A DNA stretch of 64,000 bases from Flavobacterium enshiense (GTDB taxonomy: Bacteria > Bacteroidota > Bacteroidia > Flavobacteriales > Flavobacteriaceae): contig NZ_CP090376.1 in NCBI RefSeq assembly GCF_022836875.1, positions 1,798,001 through 1,862,000 of the forward strand. The letters run 5' to 3'. Below the pieces are notes generated by a model that was given only the letters and a program-made list of their open reading frames with translations, had not been told where the DNA came from and did not search any database. The translations under genes and the position numbers were made by a program. Below are positions 63,945 through 64,000 of this stretch, one piece after another; the first letter of the stretch is position 1, and each line of letters starts with the position of its first letter.

Positions 63945-64000
63945 TTAGCTTCTTCTTGGTCTTCTTGGTGCCGGACTGTCAGAACGTCTCGGCGAAGTAC
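63945..64000 (-). CDS. 3' end of a gene with a basic Arg/Pro/Ser tail, partial
   Basis: Minus-strand frame open to the window edge, ending with TAA at 63945-63947. The visible residues are TSPRRSDSPAPRRPRRS. Such Arg/Pro/Ser tails occur at the C terminus of many flavobacterial DEAD-box helicases, which makes that the best guess. Only about 17 codons are visible. Confidence 0.45.
   Translation of the reverse strand, partial: TSPRRSDSPAPRRPRRS

Overview
The window looks like chromosomal DNA of a Flavobacterium-like member of the Flavobacteriaceae (Bacteroidota). The evidence is AT-rich intergenic DNA, candidate promoters with the Bacteroidota -7 box TAnnTTTG, two giant proteins with type IX secretion (T9SS) type B C-terminal sorting domains, a SusC/FhuA-like TonB receptor with a carboxypeptidase-regulatory N-terminal domain, and familiar flavobacterial neighbourhoods such as rsfS-ftsH-LUD-cdsA-psd-ACBP. 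No tRNA, rRNA, CRISPR array, transposase or prophage gene was seen.

Layout. 1-4.2 kb, minus strand: zinc-ribbon protein, lgt, yidD, cysS, folE. 4.5-14.6 kb, plus: a small secreted protein, a decayed 119-bp tandem duplication, then a 3144-residue T9SS adhesin with 24 tandem in-frame repeats of exactly 258 bp. 14.8-24.2 kb: aminotransferase, retropepsin-like protease with PDZ domain, DUF1573 protein, valS, outer-membrane protein, helical secreted protein, lipoprotein superoxide dismutase. 24.2-29 kb, minus: phospholipid genes (ACBP, psd, cdsA), LUD protein, ftsH, rsfS. 29-41.6 kb: birA, SRPBCC protein, divergent pyrE/NUDIX pair, DbpA-like helicase, ddl-coaD-M14 peptidase, PASTA protein with rluD, intradiol-dioxygenase-like lipoprotein, pyrD, HMG-CoA lyase. 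41.6-47.9 kb, plus: an apparent iron-acquisition locus (DUF4856 lipoprotein, imelysin-like lipoprotein, full-length vitamin-K-dependent gamma-carboxylase/HTTM homologue, TonB receptor). 48-54.6 kb: guaB, then a second T9SS giant protein on the minus strand. 55.2-64 kb: CPA2 antiporter, DUF4440-like lipoprotein, purB, sirtuin, ECF sigma/anti-sigma pair, trmH-like methyltransferase, carboxypeptidase-regulatory protein, and the 3' end of a gene with a basic tail.

Most interesting points. (1) The carboxylase homologue in the imelysin/TonB locus keeps residues matching the catalytic Lys and His of the human enzyme, and the locus starts with a 9-bp inverted repeat lying over the -33 box. (2) The two giant adhesin genes, 35 kb apart, share a paralogous 3' cassette: sorting domain, terminator, an intergenic repeat and the terminator of the facing, unrelated gene. 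(3) That intergenic repeat belongs to a family with five copies here. Each has conserved flanks around a central hairpin whose stem sequence differs between copies while pairing is kept. (4) The adhesin array shows internal block duplication at an eight-unit offset. (5) pyrE and the helicase gene have the same promoter-to-ATG geometry, which predicts leaderless mRNAs.

All calls come from reading the sequence; no database search or alignment program was run.
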